Below, piece after piece: positions 44,604 through 56,249 of a stretch of 64,000 nt of DNA (its first letter is position 1; every line of letters begins with the position of its first letter). The DNA lies in contig JAIGNY010004475.1 in the NCBI GenBank assembly GCA_020152595.1, positions 2,501,501-2,565,500 of the forward strand, in the 5' to 3' direction. The stretch comes from Chiridota heheva. Taxonomy: Eukaryota > Echinodermata > Holothuroidea > Apodida > Chiridotidae. Both the position numbers and the translations under genes were made by a program. The notes under the pieces were generated by a model. That model saw only the letters and a program-made list of their open reading frames with translations, was not told the origin of the DNA and searched no databases.

Positions 44604-45446
44604 CTTAAAGAAATATTCCCATGGATTTTTATTTTTTCATATATGATAGAAAAATGAAATTTTTAGAAATAAATGTTAATATCTTATTCCGTTTAGAAGT
44701 TACGAAATTTTAAAGTAGATTTTTGAATTTGGACAAAACTGACTGATTGGCAACATCTGTGATGTCATAGAGACAATTCAACAAAATGTCTTTTGCATTT
44801 TAAAAATGATTTGGATTTTTTGCGCCATTGAAAATGTGATGTACACCAAGAAAAGAAAAAAAAAAAAGTTTTGTTGTAAATTATATATTCCACCCTATCT
44901 GTATAATGAATCAAAAATGCTGTTTGATAATGTAAAAAAAGGTGAATTAATTTATTATAAGAAATACATAAAAACTGTGCTGGAATTGAGGTGGTGTAGC
45001 GGTTATCATACAGTACATGTCTACAGACCACGAGGCCCTGGGTTCAAGCCTGGGTTGGGTAGACACGCCAGTGCACCACAACTGGTTATCAAAGGCCGTG
45101 GACATTGACTTGGTTGTCGATGTTATGTCTGTCCGTACGTCGTACCTGTGTTCTCGTCCGGGTCGTATTAAGCATTTTGTGATAGCATTGTATCATGACC
45201 GAATACGCAGGCGAGGACCCCGTCATTGTAATTGTGTGTTCACTCGTTGTCGTCATCGCCTTGATGACATCACCAAGCTGAAGGACATACTGTATGAGGT
45301 GTTTTTAAGAACATTTTTCTACTCTATAATTGTTATACTTTCTAAACGGAATAAGATATTAACATAGTTTTTTCACCACTTTGTTTCTATGAATTTTCTC
45401 GATTATATATAAAAAAAAAAAAAATCCATGGGAATGTTCCTTTAAA
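44604..45446. mobile_element. Long-TIR transposable element with nested SINE
   Basis: The left end (TTTCTTAAAGAAATATTCCC, ATGGATTTTTATTTTTTCAT ... TGTTAATATCTTATTCCGTT to about 44705) is mirrored by the right end (AACGGAATAAGATATTAACA at 45344 to AATCCATGGGAATGTTCCTT and TAAA at 45446), giving imperfect inverted repeats of about 105-110 bp. No coding capacity. The SINE at 44990-45260 lies inside. A fragment of another copy (AAAAGAAATAAGATATCAAC at 44560) abuts the left end, and a single end lies at 16050-16095. Confidence 0.75.
44990..45260 (+). repeat. tRNA-derived SINE, + orientation
   Basis: The head GAGGTGGTGTAGCGGTTAT (box A) and GGGTTCAAGCCTGGGT (box B) is followed by a body almost identical to the minus-strand copy at 11531-11810 (TTATCAAAGGCCGTGGACAT ... 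GATGTTATGTCTGTCCGTAC ... GTCATTGTAATTGTGTGTTC ... CGTTGTCGTCATCGCC). The body is conserved enough to read as similar peptides in several copies, but indels show it is not coding. Confidence 0.88.
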
Positions 45447-45486
45447 CAGTCCTCTTTCCTACGTGTGGAAATTCTTGGGAACATTT

Positions 45487-46270
45487 CTTGATTGATTGAT
45501 TCAGGGATTTCTTCTTTTAGTGTATGTAGTTTTTGCATTTTAGGTTTAATAAGCCATGATGACTTGTTATCCCCAGGTCAAGAAAGTAAATTTGACCTAT
45601 GCTATACTTCTTGCTATGGACCTTACTATGTATGTTGTTATTTCTTGGAACTTTTGGGCTGCAACATTAGAGTGGACATCAGTCCATCAACCTTTTTTTT
45701 TTTTTATTTGAATATTTTTTAAAAAGAGTATAATCCTGGAGGACGTCACAAATATTTTTTTTTAAATCTTGTTGATTTCCTTCCTCAATTTTTAACTACC
45801 CACCCCTCTCCCATTTCTAACATTTGGATTTTGTTTTGTTTTAACCTTAATTTGAAAAAAAAAACCCCATTAACAATGGTTAACATTGAATAGGGTGGGG
45901 GAGGGAGAGGATAAGATATTGAGGTATATGGTAGGGGGACACTGTGGATGTGGTAGATCAGGTGAGCAACTTCTTTTGGAAGTCTATTTTAGCAGTGCTA
46001 AGCAAGATGATTAACCCTAGAAATGTACAAGACATGCTGATCTTCATAATTGGAATGTTTGTTGGATTCTTTGTTTTCAGTATATGAAGTTTGTGCATAT
46101 GAGTTTAAAATACACCATGATGACTTGTTACCTCCAGGACAAGTGAAAAGATTTTTGATCTATAATATATTTTTTTAGTAATTTACTCATTACTATTTCT
46201 TTGGACTTTGAGGTTCAAACATCAGAATGAACATAGGATCTCAGAATAGTTCTTCATCAGTTCTTTAAAA
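45487..46270. repeat. Diverged tandem duplication in intron 12
   Basis: 45495-45690 and 46068-46240 share a block order: TTCTTTTAGTGTATGTAGTT / TTTTCAGTATATGAAGTT, CCATGATGACTTGTTA, CCAGGTCAAG / CCAGGACAAG, TTGACCTATGCTATA / TTGATCTATAATATA and GGACATCAG / GAACATAGG. Spacing is about 575 bp. AAGTCTATTTTAGC also recurs at 44358 and 45979. Confidence 0.6.
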
Positions 46271-46384
46271 CTTTTGAAAGCTTGAATTTTAACAATCTAG
46301 ATCTTTCCAAGATTCAAAAACTCTATATTACTGGAAGCTGCTTACTTTTATATCATTTTAGTGAGAGTTTAACAAAAGATGCAT

Positions 46385-46545
46385 TAACATCTATATGTCC
46401 CACATGGCATTCCACCATATGTCCCACATGGCATCCCACGCTATGACCCACATGGATCCCATCCTACATGTATATCCTACATTAATTAAACCATATTTAC
46501 CACATAACATCCCTCCCTATGTCCCACATGGAATCCCTCCATGGT
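46385..46545. repeat. Inverted scrap of the 19-bp GGGATGCCATGTGGGACAT minisatellite
   Basis: TATGTCCCACATGGCATTCC, TATGTCCCACATGGCATCCC and diverged neighbours are the reverse complement of the array at 36590-37450, about 9 kb away in another intron. Confidence 0.8.
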
Positions 46546-46870
46546 GAGCTCTTCCACCAATGACATCACAAGTTTACATATTTCCTTGAATACAGAAATT
46601 CAAGTTTTCTTTTGTCTAGTGGTCATAATATCAACTGAGCAGGCTAGAAGTCCTAGAATTCCATTCCTAATAAGTCTTCATTCACCAGTGCTTCACAACA
46701 CAAAACGGCTGCGGAAACCTATATAATCTCAGCTGTTTATAAAGGGATGTAAAATCCCCAATCTACCTACCTTGAAATGTAGAAGACCAATTTTAATGAA
46801 ATAACTCAAAAGCTTTTCATGTGTCTTAATGTTCCGAGTTTTTCTTTCTAATGTTCTGTTCTTCTTTCAG

Positions 46871-47089
46871 GTTTGTGATGTCAGAGGTCGTGCAGTTGAC
46901 AGGTCAAGGGCATGGTGCCATGGGATAGATGCAGCTTACTTCCGGTTTAGTCCGCAACTTTCCTGTGAAGTAAGTTTAGATGAGACCAGGGACCCTCAGC
47001 TTTTGAAGATGTTATATGAAACACAGGTTTATATCAACCAAAGCGAGAAGAAGTTTGCTCAGCTGGCCCAGATGTTCAAATCTGTCTAA
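46871..47089 (+). CDS. PLA2G6: PLA2G6 coding exon 13 (C-terminus and stop)
   Basis: Encodes VCDVRGRAVDRSRAWCHGID, then AAYFRFSPQLSCEVSLDETR and LLKMLYETQVYINQSEKKFA up to MFKSV and TAA at 47087-47089. The human C-terminus has [20 protein letters not shown] and ALWETEVYIYEKREEFQKL. The acceptor TTCTTCTTTCAG ends at 46870, in phase 0 with exon 12. The region just beyond the catalytic fold corresponds to the part that binds calmodulin in the mammalian enzyme; this function is not visible in the sequence. Confidence 0.97.
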   Translation, partial: VCDVRGRAVDRSRAWCHGIDAAYFRFSPQLSCEVSLDETRDPQLLKMLYETQVYINQSEKKFAQLAQMFKSV

Positions 47090-47634
47090 TACTTTGTTTG
47101 TAATTATCTTCCAGCGATTGAAAACTCGGCTACTGAAATACAGCTTCCAAAGATTCAGCTGATGTATATTTGAATTTGTGTGAAATTCCTAGGGTAGCAG
47201 CTTATTTTGTATTTATTCTCCTGAACCATGCAAAAGTGTAGCCAAATTTTCTGAGTGGAGATAAGTTAGCTTCTGGTAGGCTCCAGAATTTAGGGAAGTT
47301 GATGATAAACTTCATCATTTAATATTTTTGAACAGAAAAAGGCCAGTGCCAAATATACCAGTGGTAGATCATGGTCATATAAAAGTTTCTTGTGTCTTTT
47401 TCAGGTATTTTGGCATTGACTATTTTTTTTGGAAAGTCATGTGACCCCTGATTTTCTATCCCCTGGCTATATATATATTGTGGTAATGAATGCCAGTTTG
47501 AAGCCTAACTTTGCTTGGAATCAAGATGTTCTGCCTTTGGTTACCCCCAGAAGAACCAGTTATACTTTTAAACAGATGCATTGGTTTGTACTTGTTGATT
47601 TAGTAATCTTTATCAAAATGTAAGACTTAATAAA
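47090..47634 (+). other. PLA2G6: Probable 3' UTR with AATAAA signal
   Basis: AATAAA at 47629-47634, about 540 bp after the stop, is the first good polyadenylation signal. A second one occurs near 48008. The transcript end is inferred. Confidence 0.5.
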
Positions 47635-48150
47635 ATAAGTCACAATACTATCCAGATACAAAATATTCTCTCTAGCCATCATGGCACATGTACATGTATG
47701 TCCCTTGATATAATGAGATGTTGCATCATGATATTTTGTACTATCAATTAATCAATAATCAATAATCAATAACCTACACTTGTAGAGCACCAACACCAAA
47801 TAGAACTTTGTTAATGTTGCATACTACGATAGATTTTTGGAAAAATGATTGATATTTCTGCTGTTTCATTCTGAATAATTTTGCATAATGGTTTGATAAC
47901 TTTAGTGTATATTAATTGCTAATGCATTCCTTAAATTGCCCAAGTTCAGCTGTAGTACTTTCCGACCAAAGCTACAGTAATGTTGAAATATGAGTGGAAA
48001 AATGTAAAATAAATCCCCTCTGTTGTTATAAGAAAACCGGTACTTATTCGTAAATGTAATTCCTGGAAATTCATAACCATTCATAGCATTTATGTTTGGA
48101 GGGGGAAAGGGACGGGGGGAAGGGACAGGGGGGGGGGGGGAAGAGTGTAA
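47635..48150. other. Downstream flank, nothing recognised
   Basis: Short AATCAATAATCAAT repeat near 47750-47775 and a G-rich tract at 48100-48145. No gene. Confidence 0.45.
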
Positions 48151-48152
48151 AT

Positions 48153-48500
48153 AACTGGCTAGTTAGCTCAATTTTGTAGAGCACTTGCTTTCCAGCTAAA
48201 AGGTTGCGGGTTCATCCCAGGTCTGGTCAAACCAAAGACTTTGAAAAGGAGACTTGCAGCCACTTCTCGCTCAGTATATGGAATCTGAGAAAGGTCATCA
48301 AAACCTGTTACTGGTTAAGTATAGCCCTCAAATAATTTCCCATTTTGAGAATAATTGTAGAAAAGAGCTTGAAGGATGTGTATAATATTATCATAAAACT
48401 TCGTCCTGAGTCTGTGACGGTTCATTTGGGTCTGTGCAATTATCTAACAGTTTCTTTGGCGCAAGCAGATTCCTGGATGGGACACCAATCCATCATTTAT
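48153..48500 (+). repeat. tRNA-derived SINE, second type
   Basis: The tRNA-like head has CTAGTTAGCTCAATTTTGTA (box A, extended) and GCGGGTTCATCCCAGG (box B). The body includes GGTCTGGTCAAACCAAAGAC, and the end has GGCGCAAGCAGATTCCTGGA and GGGACACCAATCCATCA, echoing blocks of the 24225-24485 family. It may be a composite of two SINE families. Confidence 0.7.
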
Positions 48501-48509
48501 GACTTTTCA

Positions 48510-51130
48510 AACCACTCCAAAACTTAGACCAATCAACTGCTGGGAAAATTTTCCCTTTGAAACTCAACCAATCAGCTGCATTTGTGGAGGAACAATTGTC
48601 AGCAAGAATGCACATGTGTATTACCTTTTTGTATAACACATATATGATCAGCATTTGACAGCATTTTTGTCATACACATGGTCCTATACCTGATCAGCCA
48701 TTTTTGAATGGTTGTATGATCAGCATTTGACATTTTTGTCCACGATGGTCCCCCAGCCTATTTGATTTTGATTTGATTGATGGATAAGATTTCTCCAGTA
48801 TACGATTGGTCCATTGTAGACACATGATTTTTGGCCAAGTGACATTTAAATTAGTTTTCCAGAAATTACCCATTCAGATTTGAAAAGGTCTATACTTTTT
48901 GTAGAATTGTTTTTCTTTGTACTTTACAGCTGAAAGTTTCCACAGAAGGGCATTCTACTATTAAGTAAGGAATGATATAGAAGCCTATATCACAATTTTC
49001 AGAAAATGTATACTAGTAAATACTATATTTAGCACCGTTCTTTAATTCGTAGGAACATGTCAAAAAAGGATTCCTCCGTAAATATGTGCAAATATTATAT
49101 TCCAGGGTTGGCTTTATGTATAGTTATAGAGGGATTTTACCACATGACTTTAGCTCAACTGGATTCCATTTTGCAGGGCAGCAGCGTCGTTGCATTTCAC
49201 ACGTCTTCACACAGCCCAGTCACATCACACGTACAACAAACATACTACATGCTAACCTACCAGTACCAGTTCAGCGAATTTTACTAATTGCAATTTTTTG
49301 TTTGCTTCCGATTTTACTTCATATTTTCCTTCAGTTTTATATATTCACACGGTATATGAAGAGTAACTTTAATGTTAATGCCTGCTGATTGTTTGTTATA
49401 CTCAGACAAAGCCTACAAGTGCTCGCTGCAAATTATATGAACTGTAGGTTGAAAGCCGTTGTGTCGTACAACAGAAACCCACTTCGAACGTCCATCAGCA
49501 GAGCAAGGTTCCAGCATAATTATCTTACAAACATAATCTTATTTAACAACATGCAAACGTATAAGTGTACAGCAAACAACAGTGTTTTTTACAAGACAAA
49601 ATGGCGATTTAAACAATGATGACCTCATGACGTCAGCTGAAACACCCTTATTATTACATGTATATACATTATTTGTATTTTAGTTACTATAGTTTTACAC
49701 AGAAATTGGTGATGTTATTTAGAGTGCTAATATTTATATTGTATAGAGTAAATTTTGAGATGCAATTGACAATCTTTATCTCAGTTTTTTACTATTATTT
49801 TGTTGCAATTTTGATGAGCCTGTTTACTTAGAACACCATAGATTTTATGTAGCATATTGATTTTGGTTAGCAGCTTTTAATATTTTTTTTTCATGGGTGT
49901 AAAATTGTCAATTTTAGTAGAGGGGATCTCTTTAGCTGTTTCCATTGTTTTCAACCTTCTTAGAAATAATCTTGCTATTTTGGTAAAAGACTTAAGAATC
50001 AACAAGCAACCTAGCAGCAAACTATGGTAGTTGAAAAGCGCCAGTTCATGAACACAGTTATTGTTTCCTCATTGTTATATCCCAAACATTGAAATTATTG
50101 ACATAGAAATAGAAGTAAACGATGTTTTGCTGACCCCCAAAAATTGTATCGTGAATTTTTGTATTTATCAAAAATCAATAGAACTTTATTCAGACCCAAT
50201 TCAGAAAAATTAAGCATTTTGTACCAAATGTAAAGCTAATTTTAATTTGAAATTTAATGTACTTTCTGATTAGGTGTCACTTATACTTAAGCCCCAAAAA
50301 AAAGACCTAGTTGGTTTTCTATGCTCCTAAAAAAAGAAATATCTATGGTGATTTCGAGGGCATGATGTCCCATTCATCATCGTACTTAATAGTGAAGATC
50401 TTGCCAGTACCTGCCGCAATGAAATGGACCTTTGTTCTGACGTTGAGGCCTTCGAGGCTTTCATCTGTCTAATTACTCGTTAGGACATAAGAGTAACCTG
50501 ACTAGGATGTTGAGGAAACTATGTCATATTGATATGTCTCTATTAAAAGTTGATTTACCTGAAATTGATTATTCTTAGGATGTTGAGGAAACTATGTCAA
50601 ATATGCTCCCCTGAGAACATTTAAAGCTCGATCTGGCATGACTTCGTGGATGACTGAGAAGATTCTTGCAGCAAGGAGGTCATTTTGAAGTGCAGAACCA
50701 GCGCACTAAGCTGACAAATCACAAACAACTGCCCTCCGATCAGGTTAAAAAAGTTGCCGGCTTAACGTGCAAAGCATGCTTACTATATACTGATAACTTG
50801 CGTTTGGCTGATTCTTCTCAAGAGGAGCCGTTTTCACTTTTTACAAAGTTCACAAATAAATCCAGTCACTCCAAATCTCTTTCTGCTTCTCGCATCCATG
50901 AGACAAAATTGCCCCTCCCTTGCCCCCAAGACCAAAATCATGGTGCCACCACTGTATATAAACTTGGATGGAGCATGTGCATTTAACCAGTAAAGCCTTT
51001 AATATTTCATATCTTATTCTCTTTCCAGAGCTTGATTGTGTGAGCAAAACATTGTATGTGAATTTCATATTTTTTCTATTGTTACATTCCTGATGCAGGA
51101 AATATACATTTATGAACTCTGAAGAAAGAT
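48510..51130. other. Downstream flank, nothing recognised
   Basis: AT-rich sequence with short frames lacking domain signatures or splice context. A TGATCAGCATTTGACA word is duplicated near 48650 and 48720. GGATGTTGAGGAAACTATGT is repeated at 50507 and 50579. Confidence 0.45.
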
Positions 51131-51140
51131 ACTGATTATG

Positions 51141-51352
51141 TTGTGTTTGTTCGTGTCCACAGCTAGGGACAATAACTCTAGAGGTCCTTAATTAGATATT
51201 TCCATCAAGGAATTGCCAGTCTGAGAAAGATTCCTGAAAGAAAGATTGTTGTGTTTGTTCGTGTCCACAGCTAGGGACAATAACTCTAGGGGTCCTTAAT
51301 TAGATATTTCCATCAAGGAATTGCCAGTCTGAGAAAGATTCCTGAAAGAAAG
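51141..51352. repeat. 108-bp tandem duplication
   Basis: TTGTGTTTGTTCGTGTCCAC through GATTCCTGAAAGAAAGA occurs twice with one visible substitution (CTCTAGAGG versus CTCTAGGGG), so it is a recent duplication. Confidence 0.92.
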
Positions 51353-51889
51353 AATTGTAATGCAATGGATTAAGAAATAAGTTATTGCATGGGTATTTGT
51401 CAAGTGTATAAGCCACAAGTAGTGGGGGTCAAAGCTTTGAGGCTTTAGCAAAGAATGCTATTAATCAATGTATCATTACCATGGTAAGGTGGCAGAATGC
51501 ATGTTTTTAACTTGAAAAGAAACAAGGTCTGTAGTATTAGTTGGAAAAGCTGAAAATCATTTTGATTACATGGAGGCTCCCTATAAACAGAAAGTATATG
51601 ACATTGCAGATAGTCATATGAACAGTACAATAGTCAAAACTGACATTGCAGTTATGATAAAGATTACTGGGACTGTAGCTGTTAATCCAGGGAATTTTAA
51701 AGGAAAATCTGACCAGAACGTTTGCTAACTTAAATGTGAACACATCTTAAAGCATTTTGTGGTGGGTGAATTATGGCATGGTTGTTTGGAATTAGTCTGA
51801 TCAAAAATCAAAATTTCATTAAAACCATGGAAAGAGCTTTAAAGTTTCCCCCTCCCCGACCCCTTTGTTACACCACCCATTAAAAATCT

Positions 51890-52200
51890 ATATCAGGGAA
51901 AACTTATGTTCACATATACACAGATGGATCAAAGTCCGGCGACATCTGAGCAGCTGTTTGGCAGAACATAATAATACTTTAACTTTAATTACTATTCGTG
52001 CTTCCAAATTTTCTGTTAATTTTAAAGCCATCATACACTTGCCCAAAACTATGAAGACAAAAATTGGGATACCCAATTAATCTGCAAATACTAAATAATA
52101 AAATTTCCCTTACAATAAGACAAAAGAACACATAATCATCTACTATGTCCCTAGCTATATAGGAATCCATGGAAATATAGGGTCTACAACACCATTTGGA
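51890..52200 (+). pseudogene. LINE RNase H remnant
   Basis: ATATACACAGATGGATCAAA gives IYTDGSKSGDI, the first RNase H motif. Further on TACTATGTCCCTAGCTATAT gives YYVPSYIGIHGN, resembling the W-VPSHVGI-GNE end of LINE RNase H domains. Stops lie between, so it is dead. The first motif matches the fragment at 19936-20690. Confidence 0.72.
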
Positions 52201-52204
52201 ATGT

Positions 52205-52575
52205 TGCTAACTCCTAACCTTTACTTTTCCAACCTTCAAACTAGGCCTGTAACCAGGATTTTCTCGAATGGATCATACACCTTTGGGACGGTGCTTAGAA
52301 AGAATTTCTACATTCTCTAATTGCATAGCTTCTGTTTAATTCCACACAAGGGGAACACCCACCCTCTCTCTGCACTCTATGCTAGCTATTGTCCTGTTCA
52401 AAAAACAAAATCCATAAGTATCACCACTTTATATGGAACAAAGCAATGGAACTACCAGACCCAGAAGAAACTACTCCATCAAACCCTAAATTGTATGGTA
52501 AAGAAACCCTCACCTCTGATTTAAATCACAAAGATAAAGGTATCACTCGCCTTAATCCCTCTAATATCATCTATT
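52205..52575. other. Unrecognised stretch before the (TA)n tract
   Basis: A frame from about 52389 encodes some 60 residues of non-repetitive sequence ([20 protein letters not shown]) before running into (TA)n. No family is recognised. It may be part of the same decayed LINE insertion. Confidence 0.35.
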
Positions 52576-52579
52576 ATAT

Positions 52580-52971
<392 letters not shown>

Positions 52972-52974
52972 CAC

Positions 52975-54010
52975 ATATGGAAGTGCCCCCTTACCCCTGT
53001 CCTTTAATTGCTAATCAAGTCTGGAATGCATTTGTTCGAAGCTATTTCAAAGCAATTCTCCTTTGTATAGATTTCTTTCATAAAAATAGTTGGAATTCCT
53101 TTCCTAGGGCAGCAATGTTTTGCTCCCCAGTAGCTGAGCAATGCATGAGGCCGGATGACAATAGATGTGGACAGACGGTAAAGATGCTATATCCCCTCTA
53201 CACCAAGTTGTACAATGGTACACTTTTCGCATTCTAGTTACGAATGTCAATAATTCCTATATATAATATAGGTATAAATTTATTATTTTATAAAAGAGTT
53301 TTTATCGATTTTCTCAACACTGTGTTTTCTTATGCAATCGTCGCTTTGTGAAAAAAAATGACTATATGGTATACAATACAGGGAACAAGGAGAGAATGTC
53401 TCCCACCTCCAACACTGAAAAAATTGGGATAGATATTTGGGCAAAACAACACTGTAAAATGTTATTAAACTTAGCCTATATTAAGGCTACAAACCAAATG
53501 TTCTTGCCCTATATACTCCAATAGTCTAATGGCAATAAACATGCATTTTGTATTAAGCATTTTAATATGTGGAATTTTGGACAAATTAACTAATTTTCTT
53601 GACTTGATTACAATTTGGCTTTTTTTTTTTTTGGTTTAGCTTAATGTGCCTTTTTTCAAAGCGATTTGGTTTTTTGCACTTGCGCAACAATGAGTGCAAT
53701 GTGACATGATTGTGGCAATCTTTTACTGCAATGTTTGGGACCTTTAGTTTACATTCAGGTGATTTGGACGCCGTGTGCGCGCAATATATGTTATATGATT
53801 TTGAGTAAGTATTATTAAATAAAATGTTTGCATGTGCTGCTCAACTGTCTGATTGCCATGGGCCTTGACGACGCATGAGGATATTAATATTTGCACAATG
53901 ATATTTATTGGACTTGGAACCACAAAATATTAATATGAACTTCAGCATTGATTGTTACAACACCCGCTTACTTCCTCTGTTTGTGGCATTAAACGATTGC
54001 AGTCACGAGC
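52975..54010. other. Downstream flank, nothing recognised
   Basis: No domain, repeat family or RNA recognised. A T-run occurs at 53622-53632. Confidence 0.4.
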
Positions 54011-54019
54011 TGGGCTTAC

Positions 54020-54296
54020 CTAGATATATGTGAACACCAATCTGGTGCAGCATTAAACTGCATGTCCATTGTGCCAATGAGACAAGGACCCCTTGCTCCG
54101 GTGGTCCTTTCCCTCTCTCTATACTTTATCGTCCCTGTGCCCTCTGCAACTATTTGATAGCACCAAAAATCAGGGCATTTAATGACACCAGGCCGACGCC
54201 GATCCGGTGCACGACGACTGATGAGCCGACCGTCCAGTCCCACAAAATTGTTGTTAGACGAGACGAAGAAGCCTATCTCCTCCACATATCCACAAT
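54020..54296 (-). CDS. Candidate internal exon of an unknown gene
   Basis: On the minus strand, TTTTTAG ends just before 54296 and an open frame runs to an AG|GTAAGC donor at 54020/54019: 277 bp, entering with two bases and leaving with two. It encodes CGYVEEIGFFVSSNNNFVGL, DGRLISRRAPDRRRPGVIKC, PDFWCYQIVAEGTGTIKY and MDMQFNAAPDWCSHIS. Five Cys, many Arg, and less A+T than its surroundings make it look like real coding sequence, perhaps an extracellular module. I do not recognise the family, and no partner exon was found. It could also be part of an unlisted transposon. Confidence 0.4.
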
Positions 54297-54299
54297 CTA

Positions 54300-54890
54300 A
54301 AAATGATAATAATTTTTTCTGAAATTTCTTACCAAGACATGGCGAATAAATGGTTATGCTTGATTCTTATCGCAATGATTCTAGTCGACCTTGCAAATTC
54401 GACAACGGCTAAAATTTTCCTATTGACAACACGATTCCCCTCCCCCTTCCCCTTCCCACCCCTTCCTCCCAAATCTACATTTTTATCCCCATTTCCCCAC
54501 TGGTGTGGTCAGGGGAAATGACGAGCTTTTTCTACTCCACTTCTTTTTTCTTTTCTTTTTTAGAAATAAACGTTATAAACATATCAAGGTCCCTTGAATA
54601 CCCCACTTTAACAATTGTCACGCCACTACCCTCTCCCTTAAATTGAACAAAATTCACCGTCCTTGCCGAAATTTCCTAAAATCAAATTTGAACGCATAGG
54701 GGCATATTGAAGTGTGTAGGCACTGACCTACTGGTGGGGAGATTACAGAGTCCAACCGAGACTTTTATTTCCATAAAGTTATGAGTTACTTCTGAGTATG
54801 CTGAGCAGACCCTTTTGGTTCCGATTCGAGAGCATCAGGTACCTATGCGGTCATGATTACGTATGTGGGTGGGTGGGTGGGTGGGGGTCT
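54300..54890. other. No recognisable feature
   Basis: Pyrimidine-rich near 54435-54560 and a (GGGT)n run near 54868-54885. No gene. Confidence 0.45.
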
Positions 54891-54894
54891 GTGT

Positions 54895-55775
54895 ATGTGA
54901 CGGCCAGCTTGTAAACGCGATATCTCAAAAACGATACAGTGGATTCATGTCATATGTAGTACACAGATAGCCCATGGTCCGCATATGTGCCCTATTGTTT
55001 TGATGGTGATGTCATACATAATAATGAGTGAGCGGGGCTTAATGTAAAAATCTTGAATTCTTCATATTTTAACAAACCCTTTTCTGTTTTGTTTCATATT
55101 TGGCATAATTATGATGTTAGCTGGTGTGTGCATGTTCATGATGTAAAAACGTTGAATTTCATTAATATGCATAGTGGGCGGGGCTTAATATGATTTTGCT
55201 GAAAAGAGCTTGTAAACACAGTATCTCAAGAACAGTAAACTGGATTCATGCTATATTTGGTACACATATAGGACATGGTCCGTAGATGTGTCCTGTTGTC
55301 GTTGGTGGTGATATTATGCATATTAATGATTAGGTTGGGCTTAATGTAAAAACTTGAAAATGTTAATATTTTAACAACTGCATGTCTGTTTTGTTTCATA
55401 TTTGGCATAATTATGATGCTAGCTGGTGTGTGCATGTTCATGATGTCAAAACGTTGAATCTCATTAATATGCATAGTGGGCGGGGATTAATATAATTTGA
55501 CTGAAAAGAGTTTGTAAACACGGTGAAATGTATTCATGTCATATTTGGTACACAGAGAGCCCTAGATGTGCCCTATTATTTTGCTGGTGATTTTATGTAT
55601 ATTCATGAGTAGGCGGGCTTAATATACAAATCTTGAAATGCTGTTATTTTGACAATCACATGTCTGTTTTGTTTCACTTTTGTTTTCATAATAATGATGT
55701 TAGCTAGTGTGTACGTGTTAATTGTATAAAAACGTTGACTTTCATGAATATGCGTAGTGGGCGGGGCTCATTACA
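54895..55775. repeat. Satellite-like ~285-bp repeat, copy group 2
   Basis: Three successive ~285-bp units share ATATCTCAAAAACGATACAG, TGGATTCATGTCATATTTGG, TACACAGATAGCCC, TGTCTGTTTTGTTTCATATT, GGCATAATTATGATG, GTGTGTGCATGTTCATGATG and ATATGCATAGTGGGCGGGGC. Each unit itself contains two half-units ending in a GGGCGGGGCTTAA-like word. Confidence 0.88.
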
Positions 55776-56078
55776 GAAATCGCCCCTTGAACAAAACTCC
55801 ATCCTGATTTTCTGTGCCTGTGGCATTTCAGTAAGCGCATGTGGCGGTTTGCAATTTCCAGTTTATTTCCAAATTATTCCACTTCGCGTTTTAACAAAAT
55901 TTGCACTCTAAAGGTGTGAAATACGTGAATTGTGTTTTATTTGGACAAATTGTTAGAAGATTCAACCTTTGAACATCGAAATTGACGCTATATTTCGTAT
56001 TTCCACGTAAATTCATTTCGAAGTTACAGTAAGAAATATCAAGAGCAGCATTCCAACAATAAAACTTCCTTCCCGTAT

Positions 56079-56246
56079 GACGACGACGACGAGTGAACAC
56101 ACAATTACAATGACGGGGTCGTCAATGCTATCACAAAACGCTTAATACGACCCGGACGAGAACACAGGTACGACGTACGGACATACATAACATCGACAAC
56201 CAAGTCAATGTCCACGGCCTTTGATAACCAGTTGTGGTGCACTGGC
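56079..56246 (-). repeat. SINE body fragment, minus orientation
   Basis: It matches the body of 11531-11810 (GACGAGTGAACACACAATTA, CAGGTACGACGTACGGACA, TCCACGGCCTTTGATAACCA) but stops at CAGTTGTGGTGCACTGGC, losing the tRNA head. A short internal piece (about 30 bp) is also deleted near 56121. Confidence 0.85.
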
Positions 56247-56249
56247 ATG

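Larger units (their letters stand above)
8912..47634 (+). other. PLA2G6: PLA2G6 orthologue, gene span (calcium-independent phospholipase A2 beta)
   Basis: The gene spans at least 38.7 kb with 13 coding exons in human-like domain order: N-terminal region, ankyrin repeats, linker, patatin-type lipase, C-terminal block. The vertebrate enzyme hydrolyses the sn-2 acyl ester of glycerophospholipids without calcium, using a Ser-Asp dyad, and acts in membrane remodelling and mitochondrial phospholipid repair. The dyad is present here: Ser of GTSTG at 30686-30688 and Asp of FLDGG at 43214-43216. Joined exons predict about 840-850 residues, against 752 and 806 for the human isoforms. Splice sites are GT-AG throughout. 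Upstream untranslated exon(s) and the promoter are not located. Two exon joins (2/3, 10/11) have a phase problem described at those exons. Confidence 0.93.

Noticed and set aside
48160..48225. Possible tRNA gene
   Set aside because: Box B is good, but the acceptor ends do not pair convincingly and the D-loop is too long; better explained as a SINE head.
55891..56100. 69-residue minus-strand frame
   Set aside because: Part lies in the SINE body at 56079-56246 and the remainder shows no domain or splice context.
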